35,873 bases of DNA, taken from positions 1 to 35,873 of the forward strand of contig JAUWYN010000002.1 of assembly GCA_030615805.1 (NCBI GenBank), given 5' to 3'. Shown in pieces: positions 21,678 to 28,608 of the stretch (position 1 is its first letter; each line of letters opens with the position of its first letter). The notes below the pieces were generated by a model. The model worked only from the letters and a program-made list of their open reading frames with translations, searched no databases and had not been told where the DNA came from. Position numbers and translations under genes: made by a program. This stretch comes from Hadesarchaea archaeon (GTDB lineage: Archaea; Hadarchaeota; Hadarchaeia; Hadarchaeales; Hadarchaeaceae).

Positions 21678-21707
21678 TTTTAACTAGAAAAAATACGGAG
21701 GAAAAGA

Positions 21708-22484
21708 ATGGAACTTGAACTTTGGGGAATGACAGGCTTAATCCTATTCCTTTTCGCTGTCGGAGTAGTACTCGTCTTGAATTGGGCCACTAAAAAGAAG
21801 AACTACCTGAAAGTCATACCGTTCTCGCCACAGGGCCTCGGAATAATCGGCATCATCCTGATTGGAATCGCTGGATACTCGACGGCGTGGTGGGGTTACG
21901 AAGAATTACTCGAGTTACCCACACCAGAACCATCAGTGACGCCCGGAGCGACATACGAGGCAGAGGGGAGCGAGTCCTTGGAAAATACAGATTACGACGC
22001 AAATAGCCGCGTTTTCACTACCCATTACTATGAGAACGTCGGCGCGGAGGAAGCGCAATATCATCCCACAGGGGGAGGCGCGAAAACCCCAGACGCTATT
22101 ATTCCAGTGGTTGTAACCATAACCGTGCACAGAACTGACAGTCTGACGCTGGTGGAGAACGCAGTGTGCAAGGTATGGGCGGTTGTGCCGACATTCTACG
22201 GTGTCAACGAGAACGCCTCGATAGCATACGCACCGATCGACAAGGACACCGGGACGCAGAAGTACGAGGTGGCACTTGCCCCGGCGGGAATATCGGCGCG
22301 TGACGAGTACAACTACTTCTCAATCGGAGCGGCTGGATCGAGGGCAATAACCGTGACCGCCGACCCGTACCACATCGGACTTATCCAGCTGGACAACTTC
22401 GACAGCACCGACGTGAAAATCTACATCTCCGGCATCGACGGCTACTTCACGCTGCGATTCGTGAAGATCGGCGAGACGACTTAG
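21708..22484 (+). CDS. Two-span membrane protein with external beta-rich domain, 258 residues
   Basis: ATG follows CGGAGGAAAAG. Spans at about 8-28 and 42-60 precede a roughly 190-residue beta-rich domain (VVVTITVHRTDSLTLVENAV, then FTLRFVKIGE) with no catalytic motif seen. First gene of the plus-strand membrane operon and divergent from the minus-strand module, so it is a strong candidate structural or envelope protein. No family recognised. Confidence 0.65.
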   Translation: MELELWGMTGLILFLFAVGVVLVLNWATKKKNYLKVIPFSPQGLGIIGIILIGIAGYSTAWWGYEELLELPTPEPSVTPGATYEAEGSESLENTDYDANSRVFTTHYYENVGAEEAQYHPTGGGAKTPDAIIPVVVTITVHRTDSLTLVENAVCKVWAVVPTFYGVNENASIAYAPIDKDTGTQKYEVALAPAGISARDEYNYFSIGAAGSRAITVTADPYHIGLIQLDNFDSTDVKIYISGIDGYFTLRFVKIGETT

Positions 22485-22501
22485 GGCGGGAGGTCTAGGC
22501 C

Positions 22502-22990
22502 ATGCGGGACGGCCTGACTCCTGCCACGGCTATTTTCGGCGATAGGGTTAGCGGTGGGGCTAGAGGTGGGAAGATGCGGCTAGGGCGAGACGAGCGAGGA
22601 TTGCTCGGGGTTGCGTGGCTTACTCTCCCAATCCTCATAACTGGGATTCTTGGGCTTTTGGGCATTTCAGCAGTAGCATCTGTCAATTGGGAATTTATCC
22701 TCGCGCTATTTGCTATGGGAATCATTGGAATATCTTTTGTAGGTGTTCTATTTTTCAAGGCAGACAAAAAACTTATCTTGTTTGCCATACTAGCATCAAC
22801 ATTCATAATTGTTCTAGTTGAAGTATCGTTCCCAGTGCTCGTCGGTGGTATCATAGCAATCGCTGCGATGTGGAACATGAAATTGCTGAAGAAACGTCCT
22901 TTGATGTTGGTTACGCTCGTGATGACTGGATTGATTACAATGGTTTGGGGTAGCTATGCAATCATTCTGCCAATGGGGATATTGCCATGA
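22502..22990 (+). CDS. Integral membrane protein with four to five spans, 162 residues
   Basis: GGGAGG lies 8 bases before ATG 22502, giving a Gly/Arg-rich N-terminal tail of about 36 residues. A start at ATG 22574 would remove the tail and begin at the hydrophobic part. From residue 37 on nearly everything is hydrophobic (LTLPILITGILGLLGISAVA and further spans). The coding region is AT-richer than its neighbours. Possible envelope or pore-type protein; function unknown. Overlaps the next gene by ATGA. Confidence 0.6.
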   Translation: MRDGLTPATAIFGDRVSGGARGGKMRLGRDERGLLGVAWLTLPILITGILGLLGISAVASVNWEFILALFAMGIIGISFVGVLFFKADKKLILFAILASTFIIVLVEVSFPVLVGGIIAIAAMWNMKLLKKRPLMLVTLVMTGLITMVWGSYAIILPMGILP

Positions 22991-23493
22991 TGGTCAACAT
23001 AAAGTATATCCTCGCTGCCTTGGCCGTGATCGGGATAATAATAGTGGCGATTGTAATCTTATGGCCCGACTCAGGTGTTGCTAAGGGAATTTCCGACTGG
23101 ATCCCTGGAACCGAGGTAAATTATGTTGCCGAGGTGGAATACACTGTTTACTCTGGGACATTCGTTTGGGAGAGCATGAACATTAAAATCAACGATGTAA
23201 AAGTGATAGAGAAGGTAACTCACTTTTCAATCGGCGGATTCGCATTTTGGCCAGAATCTCATAGGGGCGTTATCGAAATAGAGTCAATCTGGATCGAAAA
23301 CAACAAGGTGGTGGATAAAGTCGTTCGAGACGTGGATGTGAGTGAAGGCTGGTTCGGGTGGGAAGAATCCAAGACGTTGAAGAATCAAGTCATATTGGGC
23401 AGAGAGGGGAGCGGTGAGTACAAGATTTTGATAACGCTATGGGACAAAGAAGGAGAAAAAATCGATGAAGATTTCACTTACAGGACAATCTAA
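22987..23493 (+). CDS. Single-span membrane-anchored beta-rich protein, 168 residues
   Basis: One N-terminal span at about 6-26 leads to an external beta domain with alternating hydrophobic strands (VNYVAEVEYTVYSGTFVWES, then VIEIESIWIENNKVV). It resembles a signal-anchored virion or surface protein. No family recognised. Start ATGATG overlaps the preceding stop. Confidence 0.6.
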   Translation: MMVNIKYILAALAVIGIIIVAIVILWPDSGVAKGISDWIPGTEVNYVAEVEYTVYSGTFVWESMNIKINDVKVIEKVTHFSIGGFAFWPESHRGVIEIESIWIENNKVVDKVVRDVDVSEGWFGWEESKTLKNQVILGREGSGEYKILITLWDKEGEKIDEDFTYRTI

Positions 23494-23508
23494 GGGAGGG
23501 CAAAAGAA

Positions 23509-24303
23509 GTGAAGATACCAATACTCGCCATAATTGGAATCGCGTTGTTGCTCATCGGGTTCAGCCCGGATATTCTGGCGACCGTGAACATCGACACGCA
23601 AGACCCAATCATCCAAGGCTCATGGCCGGGGGGGAGCTCAAGTAGCCCGTCCGCCATGAGTCCTGGAACGACCTACACCCTTTGGGCTCAGGTCTATGAA
23701 TCCGGCTCCGGTCTAGTATCCGTTCAAGTGAGCATAAATAGTGGAAGTTGGCGAACCATGACTTACAAATCGACGTTATTGGCGTACACGTACAGATATG
23801 AAACAACGTACACCACCCCCAGTGCTCCTGGGACGATCAGGTTTGACTGGAAGGCCACCGACAGGGCGGGGAGAACGGGGACGAGAACCACCTACGGCAC
23901 GATAACCGAACCCACCGCCGATGGATACATAAACAACCAAAAGGTGACATCGAGCAGCACAATATACCTCACCACCCGCAACCTGAGCTTTAAGATGGTT
24001 CCCACCCAAGGAGCTAATTTAATTCAGGGGGGAACCGTCGAGATATCCGGCGCGGCAACCGCAAAGGTTATCCTCAGTAAATCCGGCGACGTCTGGGTGG
24101 GTTCGTGGACAGCCCCTTCGGATGGAACATACAAGATGACTATGTACCTCAAGGCGTTCGAGGCTGAGCACTACCGACAAATTTTCAGCCTTCTCACAGG
24201 AATAGGCGAGGAGCCAACGTACTCGACACCCGAAGATTCGTTCCTTTGGCTAAAGATCATCGGCGTAGTGCTAATCGTGGGCGGCTTCATCGTGAAAAAA
24301 TAA
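23509..24303 (+). CDS. Ig-like surface protein with N- and C-terminal spans, 264 residues
   Basis: GTG start with AAGGGAGGG upstream. A signal-anchor or cleavable signal (about 1-24) is followed by an Ig/Fn3-like domain (YTLWAQVYESGSGLVSVQVS, IRFDWKATDRAG), a second beta domain, and a C-terminal span (WLKIIGVVLIVGGFIV) ending in two Lys. The external part is Ser/Thr-rich and could be glycosylated. Probable surface or virion spike component; function otherwise unknown. Confidence 0.65.
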   Translation: MKIPILAIIGIALLLIGFSPDILATVNIDTQDPIIQGSWPGGSSSSPSAMSPGTTYTLWAQVYESGSGLVSVQVSINSGSWRTMTYKSTLLAYTYRYETTYTTPSAPGTIRFDWKATDRAGRTGTRTTYGTITEPTADGYINNQKVTSSSTIYLTTRNLSFKMVPTQGANLIQGGTVEISGAATAKVILSKSGDVWVGSWTAPSDGTYKMTMYLKAFEAEHYRQIFSLLTGIGEEPTYSTPEDSFLWLKIIGVVLIVGGFIVKK

Positions 24304-24315
24304 GGAGGAACCAAA

Positions 24316-24957
24316 ATGGATCAACGAGGCAAGTTCGCGTGGCAGAACTTGGTGATAATCGGACTAGTGGTAGTCATCGTGGCATTTGCGATGGGCTGGA
24401 TCAAGCTTGACGGCGAGGGAGATTCAGACATTAGCCTCTACATCCAAACCGAGGACGGGCAACTAATTCCAATCGGCGGCGGGAAAACCATGTCAATCCA
24501 AGCACTCTCTATATACTACAACGGGGAAAAGATCCAAGGAATTACAGGCATCCTGAACTTGAAACCAGTCCTGTCTGGCGGGGACGATGCAAGTGTCGCA
24601 ATCCATTGGACAGGAAGCTGGAAAATCACAGGGTTCATCAAGGGGACAAACACGGTAATATTCCAAAGGCCCGAGGGATACTGGCCCAAGGCTCCAGATC
24701 CCACGAATATACCTACCAACGTTTGGACGGCGCTCTCCGACTATCCAGCAGCTTTCACCGAGCCGGAACTGCCATCGCTCACGGACGGGGACTACACCTT
24801 CGTCTGGGGTGCCAGCGGGACAGCATCTCACGGCACAGGGGGAGCAACAGTCACGGCTGAATGGTCGATTGTCGCCCATGTGGACATAACAAAGACAGCG
24901 AACACGTTGAGCATCTCGATAGACATCATCCGATCGTCTTTCGATGTGCTGAGTTAA
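24316..24957 (+). CDS. Single-span membrane-anchored beta-rich protein, 213 residues
   Basis: AAGGAGGAA precedes the ATG. One span at about 9-29, then an external domain with Gly-rich turns and Trp pairs (VAIHWTGSWKITGFIKGTN), ending in strands without another span. Topology matches the proteins at 21708 and 22987, so several envelope-like proteins of one design are made from this operon. Confidence 0.6.
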   Translation: MDQRGKFAWQNLVIIGLVVVIVAFAMGWIKLDGEGDSDISLYIQTEDGQLIPIGGGKTMSIQALSIYYNGEKIQGITGILNLKPVLSGGDDASVAIHWTGSWKITGFIKGTNTVIFQRPEGYWPKAPDPTNIPTNVWTALSDYPAAFTEPELPSLTDGDYTFVWGASGTASHGTGGATVTAEWSIVAHVDITKTANTLSISIDIIRSSFDVLS

Positions 24958-24974
24958 GGGGGGGGGAGTTTCAA

Positions 24975-25595
24975 GTGCATCTCCTCCCTCCCTTGGGCGT
25001 GATGTTCAGGGCGCTCCGTAGGGTTCCCTTCGCGCTATGGTTAATGATTGCTCTGTTCTTTATGCTTGCTGGAGCCGAACAGATAGCCCCGACAGGAGAG
25101 GCAAAACACTTTGAAAATGTCATAATATTTTACATCCTGTTCCAAGTCGCCCTTCTTGCGTACTGGAGAAAACGGCCTCCCTGGATGCGGGCCACGCTGA
25201 ACCAGGGGATAGCGTGGTTCGTGGGCGGGTTCGTCGTGACAGTTTTCATCTTGGTTGGGATGGGGATTGTCCGTGGCGCGTTGGGCTTCGAAACCGCCAC
25301 ATACGCCACGACAGCGCCGATCTATCTCATGGCCACCCACGCCATAGTCGTGGCATTCTCGGAGGAGGCAATCTTCAGAGGAATGCTCAGTCATCACACC
25401 ATGCTCACAGCGATTCCGGCAAACATCGGGTTCGCAATATTCCATGTGTGGGCGTACCACGGGAACGTGTTCAGCATGTGCATCGCGTTCGTCGCGGGGA
25501 TATTATTCTACATCATCATGCGGAAGACCAACATCTTCGCCGCGATGGGCGTCCACGGCGGCTTCAACACCTGGGCCCTGGGGCTCTGGGGGTAA
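24975..25595 (+). CDS. CPBP-family intramembrane protease, 206 residues
   Basis: The family motifs are present: SEEAIFRGML (EExxxR), FAIFHVWAYH (FxxxH) and GVHGGFNTW (HxxxN), within about six spans. CPBP enzymes (CAAX-protease and bacteriocin-immunity type) cut substrates within the membrane; some mature peptides or give self-protection. GTG 24975 is chosen for the GGGGGGGAG site 6 bases upstream; ATG 25002 is the alternative. Lying directly behind membrane structural genes, it may process one of them. Confidence 0.85.
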   Translation: MHLLPPLGVMFRALRRVPFALWLMIALFFMLAGAEQIAPTGEAKHFENVIIFYILFQVALLAYWRKRPPWMRATLNQGIAWFVGGFVVTVFILVGMGIVRGALGFETATYATTAPIYLMATHAIVVAFSEEAIFRGMLSHHTMLTAIPANIGFAIFHVWAYHGNVFSMCIAFVAGILFYIIMRKTNIFAAMGVHGGFNTWALGLWG

Positions 25596-25599
25596 AAGA

Positions 25600-25863
25600 A
25601 TGAAAGCCCAAGCATCTATGCTAAGTCTGCTCGCCCTGGCGATGGCGTTCATGCTCATCGTCTGGTCTGGCTTGGTCATCCTGCGCCAGACGCACTATTT
25701 GGGTGAAACGGGGATTTCTTTGAGTTGGATCGGCTTGGGCCTGGGCGTTGCCATCGTTCTAGTCCGCTTCGACTTCGCACGGGTGTTAAGGCCACCATTA
25801 GTCTATTTTTACGCGGGGTTCTTCGTGCTGATGTTCGCTAGGACTATGGGGTGGCTGCCGTGA
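25600..25863 (+). CDS. 87-residue three-span membrane protein
   Basis: Spans at about 5-26, 38-56 and 65-82 leave only short loops. The ATG lies 4 bp after the protease stop. It overlaps the next gene by GTGA. No motif recognised. Confidence 0.55.
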   Translation: MKAQASMLSLLALAMAFMLIVWSGLVILRQTHYLGETGISLSWIGLGLGVAIVLVRFDFARVLRPPLVYFYAGFFVLMFARTMGWLP

Positions 25864-26156
25864 ACAAAATACTTCTTCTCCTTTTAGCCATCTTCATCGG
25901 GAGTATGTTGGCGGGTTATGGTGCTGGGGCAGGATGGCGATTGGATATTGCTGGGTACCACATCCACCACAATGTCTTTGGGATGATTCTGGTGTTCTTG
26001 CCGCTGGTGGCCTTCCTCTATCGGCGGCTCCCATATTCCAGTGCTTTGAGACGCTTCGCTTGGCCTATTGCTGGGCTTGGAATCGGGATCTTCGCCCATC
26101 ATCAAATCACCGAAGGGTTCCGAATAGTTTTGAGAACTATGGGGGTGATGTCTTGA
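25860..26156 (+). CDS. 98-residue membrane protein with His clusters
   Basis: GTG start overlapping the previous stop. Three spans; polar residues at membrane edges include YHIHHNVFG and FAHHQITEG, giving five clustered His that could bind a metal. The HIHH pattern at the start of a span also occurs in uncharacterised archaeal integral membrane proteins, from memory only. Function unknown. Confidence 0.6.
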   Translation: MNKILLLLLAIFIGSMLAGYGAGAGWRLDIAGYHIHHNVFGMILVFLPLVAFLYRRLPYSSALRRFAWPIAGLGIGIFAHHQITEGFRIVLRTMGVMS

Positions 26157-26386
26157 ACCTCCCGATGCGACTCGGCTCGATAGTCCTCGGCGTGACGTTC
26201 ATATTCAGCCTCATCGCCGCCGCTTGGTCCGATGCTTGGGAACCCATCGCGTTCGTGGCGTCAAACCGGGCGTTCTTCATGGGGTGCGGCGCGGGCATAA
26301 TCGCATCGGGCTGGCTGAGAAGACCGCTGGCGCTCATCCTGATAATCGGCGTGGTGTTCGTGGTCTTGAAGTTGCTTGGGGTTTAA
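26153..26386 (+). CDS. 77-residue two-to-three-span membrane protein
   Basis: TTG 26153 overlaps the previous stop as TTGA; ATG 26165, four codons in, is the alternative and has GGGGGTGATG about 14 bases upstream. Hydrophobic segments at about 6-25, 33-51 and 55-75. Converges with the minus-strand gene at 26388, with 1 bp between stops. Function unknown. Confidence 0.5.
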   Translation: MNLPMRLGSIVLGVTFIFSLIAAAWSDAWEPIAFVASNRAFFMGCGAGIIASGWLRRPLALILIIGVVFVVLKLLGV

Positions 26387-26387
26387 C

Positions 26388-26651
26388 TCACTTTTTCTTC
26401 TGCTTTTTAATCATCAGTCCTTTGCTCTTTTCCAACCGATGGAATAGATTTAACCCTAGTATTATCACAAAAAGAAGCAACGTTATCTCTAACCCAATGA
26501 TAACTCTATTTGGTTCGACTAAAGTAACCTCTCCATACAATAATACTAAAAGATGGATGCACAAAAATAGCAGTCCCATCGCAATCAGAGCGCCAATACT
26601 GAACAAATCGATAAAGCGGGGCCAATTCTTTGATTTCCTTTTTTTTGTCAC
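26388..26651 (-). CDS. 87-residue two-span membrane protein
   Basis: GTG start overlapping the stop of the winged-helix gene (GTGA). A basic N terminus (TKKRKSKNWPR), spans at about 17-41 and 48-70, and a Lys-rich C terminus place both ends inside. The gene is much more AT-rich than its regulator partner. Coupling suggests joint action, for example a membrane-linked sensor or a toxin-like protein with its repressor; this is speculation. Confidence 0.55.
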   Translation of the reverse strand: MTKKRKSKNWPRFIDLFSIGALIAMGLLFLCIHLLVLLYGEVTLVEPNRVIIGLEITLLLFVIILGLNLFHRLEKSKGLMIKKQKKK

Positions 26652-26986
26652 GCCGACGCCGCCTCCGCCCTCTCCCCCGACTGCCAGGGCTGCGGTGATT
26701 TCAGGTATTGCAGCGGGTCGACCAGCACTGTGTCGAGCCGGATGTGGAACGCCCTCTGCTCCAGGTGATAGGTGGCGGGCCTCATGTAGTGGCGCTGGGT
26801 CCACAGGAGCTTCCACCGCTTGAACTTCGTTATGTGGTAGCGCAGCGCCTTCTCCCTCAGCCCGGTCGCCCTCATCATGTCCGCCAATGTGCATCCGTCC
26901 TCGTTGTTGTAGAAGCACTGAAGGATCGACATGGCGCGTTTCGGGGACTTCGGGGCCAGGAACCTCGCCAGATCTTCCAACGCCAT
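26648..26986 (-). CDS. Winged-helix transcription regulator, 112 residues
   Basis: Residues about 15-75 read as a winged helix: a first helix (AMSILQCFY), HTH around CTLADMMRATGLREKALRYH and a wing with LWTQRHYMRPATYHLE. A GGAGGAGGAGG tract lies upstream of ATG 26986. The gene diverges from the RHH gene at 27084 and shares a TATA-containing gap, so it may switch between the membrane module and the DNA module. Confidence 0.75.
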   Translation of the reverse strand: MALEDLARFLAPKSPKRAMSILQCFYNNEDGCTLADMMRATGLREKALRYHITKFKRWKLLWTQRHYMRPATYHLEQRAFHIRLDTVLVDPLQYLKSPQPWQSGERAEAASA

Positions 26987-27083
26987 TTCCTCGGATCGCC
27001 TCCTCCTCCATATCTCCAGTGGAAACGTAGGCTTTTAAGTATATCGGGTGATAACCATTAGATAGAAAAGTATTTAACCCCCC
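26987..27083. promoter_or_regulatory. Divergent promoter region with TATA-like boxes
   Basis: The gap between two divergent regulators holds CTTTTAAGTATA (about 27032-27043), readable as a TATA box on either strand, and AAGTATTTAACC (27068-27079) nearer the plus-strand gene. GGTGATAACC at 27047-27056 resembles the half-site used at 21610-21677. No strong ribosome site precedes the plus-strand gene, so its message may have little or no leader. Confidence 0.5.
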
Positions 27084-27290
27084 TTGTCTAAAGAAAATAG
27101 GAAATCGGAGTGTGAAAATATAGCCAAAAAAGAAAAGGTCGAGGCAGATCAAAAATTCTTCGGCGTGCGGATTCCAATCGAACAAGCCAACGCGATGTTC
27201 CAAGCCGTGAAGAAAGGGGTCGCACTCAACGAGGCAGATTACATAAGAGATGCAATCCGTAAGAAACTCAGGGAGGACGGGTTGTTGTGA
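27084..27290 (+). CDS. Ribbon-helix-helix-like protein, 68 residues
   Basis: KFFGVRIPIEQANAMFQAV followed by ALNEADYIRDAIRKKL fits an RHH strand-helix-helix (CopG/ParD-like), with a Lys/Glu-rich N-terminal tail. The only reasonable start in frame is TTG 27084; no Shine-Dalgarno is seen, so the N terminus is uncertain. Probably a transcription regulator or antitoxin-type DNA binder at the head of the long plus-strand DNA module. Confidence 0.6.
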   Translation: MSKENRKSECENIAKKEKVEADQKFFGVRIPIEQANAMFQAVKKGVALNEADYIRDAIRKKLREDGLL

Positions 27291-27306
27291 TATTGGGGGT
27301 CGTGAA

Positions 27307-27579
27307 GTGAATTCTTGCGCGACTTGTGGGACAATTGAAAATTTACAAACTCATCACATTTCATACGAACCAGAGATAATTCAATTGCTTTGTAAAAAAT
27401 GCCATATTGCTAAACATAATCATGGGACAGGAAAAATAGGGACTATTGGTCCAACCGCTACTCTTGAGATAAAGAAATCCACGCACGCCAAACTGGCGGA
27501 ACTTGGGGAATACGGCAATTCGATGGACGATATCATCAACAAGCTCATCAACACTTTTCCTAAGAAGGCGAAGAAATGA
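27307..27579 (+). CDS. HNH-like zinc finger fused to a ribbon-helix-helix domain, 90 residues
   Basis: The N-terminal 40 residues form an HNH-type finger: CATCG (4-8), LQTHHISY (13-20), LLCKKCHIAKH (27-37), close to the finger in the 156-residue protein at 2504 but without a clear catalytic Asn. Residues about 50-85 (TATLEIKKSTHAKLAELGEY, then MDDIINKLI) look like an RHH/VapB-type DNA-binding domain. The fusion would give a sequence-targeted nuclease or simply a zinc-stabilised DNA binder. GTG start with GGGGGTCGTG upstream. Confidence 0.65.
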   Translation: MNSCATCGTIENLQTHHISYEPEIIQLLCKKCHIAKHNHGTGKIGTIGPTATLEIKKSTHAKLAELGEYGNSMDDIINKLINTFPKKAKK

Positions 27580-27684
27580 GCAACCTTCCCTCCCTCTCAG
27601 CGCGACTTCAATCGTCCGGGGCTACTTATTTTGCGCCAAGTGCTAAGACATCCTTGGAATCTGGCCCCTTGATTAGTTTAAATA

Positions 27685-27707
27685 CCCCGACCCCCTTGTG
27701 GTCGGGG
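27685..27707. promoter_or_regulatory. Inverted repeat CCCCGACC-n7-GGTCGGGG
   Basis: Perfect 8-base GC arms around a seven-base loop, directly after TTTAAATA and before TTTATAAA. It could be an operator overlapping a promoter or a stable RNA hairpin. A U-run expected of a simple terminator is absent. Confidence 0.6.
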
Positions 27708-27730
27708 TTTATAAAGAAATGCCGAATTGG

Positions 27731-27749
27731 CCTCATTACTGTAATGAGG
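27731..27749. promoter_or_regulatory. Perfect palindrome CCTCATTAC-T-GTAATGAGG
   Basis: A 9+1+9 perfect inverted repeat only 23 bp after the previous one. With a one-base centre it is better suited to dimeric protein binding than to RNA folding. Together with 27685-27707 it marks this gap as regulatory or origin-like. Confidence 0.65.
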
Positions 27750-27874
27750 GGTTTCAGGATCAGTTCCCTATCGGGGGAATCGTGCCGCCTTCGCGGTTCT
27801 GCGGACCTTTCCGTTCAGGCCCCCCCAAGTCGTCACTTCCAGCACAAGTGTAGAACACAAGTACAGGTGGTCAG

Positions 27875-28369
27875 ATGAGATTCCGACCTAGCGACCGTCG
27901 CCCATCCACGGCGGCAGCATCGCCCCCCAAAGCGAAAAGCGGCCTGCGACTAGCGAAGCCAAAGGCGAGAACGCAACGGCACCTAGGTAACTTAGGTAAC
28001 ACAGGTAACCGTTCGGGAAAAACATACGAAGAACTTTTGACCAACTACTTGGGCGACTGTTCCAAATGCGGGGCCAAAAATGTCGTTTTGACTGATGGCT
28101 TGTGTCGGGATTGCTGGCACGGACGCAAGTATGCAACTTCCCATCGAGCAGTTCTCCGACCACACCTGGACGGACAAGGGCGGGGCGATCCACGGGACGA
28201 GGTGACAGGCGTGGCTTTCAGGGAATATCATAAAACCTACCGCAAGGCTTGCAGCCGAGCTGCCGAACTGAGGAGGAAGGGTAGGTCAGCGAGGGCGTGG
28301 AAAAACTGGGAATTTGGCAAGCACGTTGGATACGTGGTTATTTGGAAAAAGCGGGAGGCTTCCTCGTGA
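27875..28369 (+). CDS. Zinc-ribbon protein with repeat-bearing N terminus, 164 residues
   Basis: AGGTGG precedes the ATG. The N-terminal 50 residues are basic and low in structure and include SGLRLAKPKART, a peptide shared with the gene at 28605, and an LGNLGNTGN run encoded by three AGGTAAC repeats. A zinc ribbon follows (CSKCGAKN with LCRDCW, about 62-81), then a basic helical tail (REYHKTYRKACSRAAELRRK). Likely nucleic-acid binding; function unknown. Confidence 0.65.
   Translation: MRFRPSDRRPSTAAASPPKAKSGLRLAKPKARTQRHLGNLGNTGNRSGKTYEELLTNYLGDCSKCGAKNVVLTDGLCRDCWHGRKYATSHRAVLRPHLDGQGRGDPRDEVTGVAFREYHKTYRKACSRAAELRRKGRSARAWKNWEFGKHVGYVVIWKKREASS
27940..27968. repeat. 29-base coding repeat, copy 1 (encodes GLRLAKPKA)
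   Basis: Matches 28616-28644 at 27 of 29 bases. Shorter, more diverged versions occur at 28382-28408 and 31148-31170. All lie at or near the 5' end of genes. Confidence 0.8.
27985..28009. repeat. Three AGGTAAC repeats with 9-base spacing
   Basis: AGGTAAC occurs at 27985, 27994 and 28003, inside the gene at 27875 and encoding a Gly-Asn repeat. Regular spacing of a heptamer could be a protein-binding array or only a simple-sequence expansion. Confidence 0.6.
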
Positions 28370-28608
28370 AAAACAAAAATGACCTGCGACCAGCCGAGTC
28401 GAAGGCGATGACTGAAGGACGAATCAGAGGGAGGCTTTCCACTGAACCATACGAAGCTGTTGAACGCTGTGAATTTGGACACGATATAGATGAAAAGACG
28501 ATGACGAAAGCTGAAGGATTATTCTACAAGGGTGAACAACTATTTTGGGCTTATTGTAAGCGATGCAAAACATCCGTTCAAATTTTTCAAAGGGGGCGGG
28601 CGCGATGA
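28366..28608 (+). CDS. 80-residue zinc-binding protein
   Basis: GTG start overlapping the previous stop, with GGGAGG upstream. The N terminus MKNKNDLRPAESKAMTEG carries the shared LRxAxSK-like peptide. Later CEFGHD and YCKRCK supply a likely C/H-CxxC zinc site. Function unknown. Confidence 0.6.
   Translation: MKNKNDLRPAESKAMTEGRIRGRLSTEPYEAVERCEFGHDIDEKTMTKAEGLFYKGEQLFWAYCKRCKTSVQIFQRGRAR

Larger units (their letters stand above)
27580..27874. other. Gap rich in perfect hairpins, no convincing gene
   Basis: This 295-bp stretch has TATA-like TTTAAATA at 27677 and TTTATAAA at 27708, two perfect inverted repeats (listed separately), and smaller hairpins near 27764-27779 (TTCCC/GGGAA) and 27785-27796 (CCGC/GCGG). 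A 100-codon frame crosses it but is Ser/Arg/Pro-rich without coding character. It could be a structured RNA, an origin or a partition site. Confidence 0.55.

Noticed and set aside
26652..27203. Upstream extension of the 87-residue membrane protein to 271 residues
   Set aside because: The extension is the shifted frame of the winged-helix gene (Gly/Glu/Pro/His-rich) and would cover the divergent promoter and the start of the gene at 27084.
27685..27707. Intrinsic transcription terminator
   Set aside because: The stem is strong, but no T-run follows and TATA-like boxes flank it, so an operator or structured element fits better.
27576..27878. 100-codon frame through the hairpin gap
   Set aside because: The ATGA overlap is tempting, but the product is Ser/Arg/Pro-rich without structure, and perfect inverted repeats in it point to non-coding function. 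Kept as a gap with low-level doubt.
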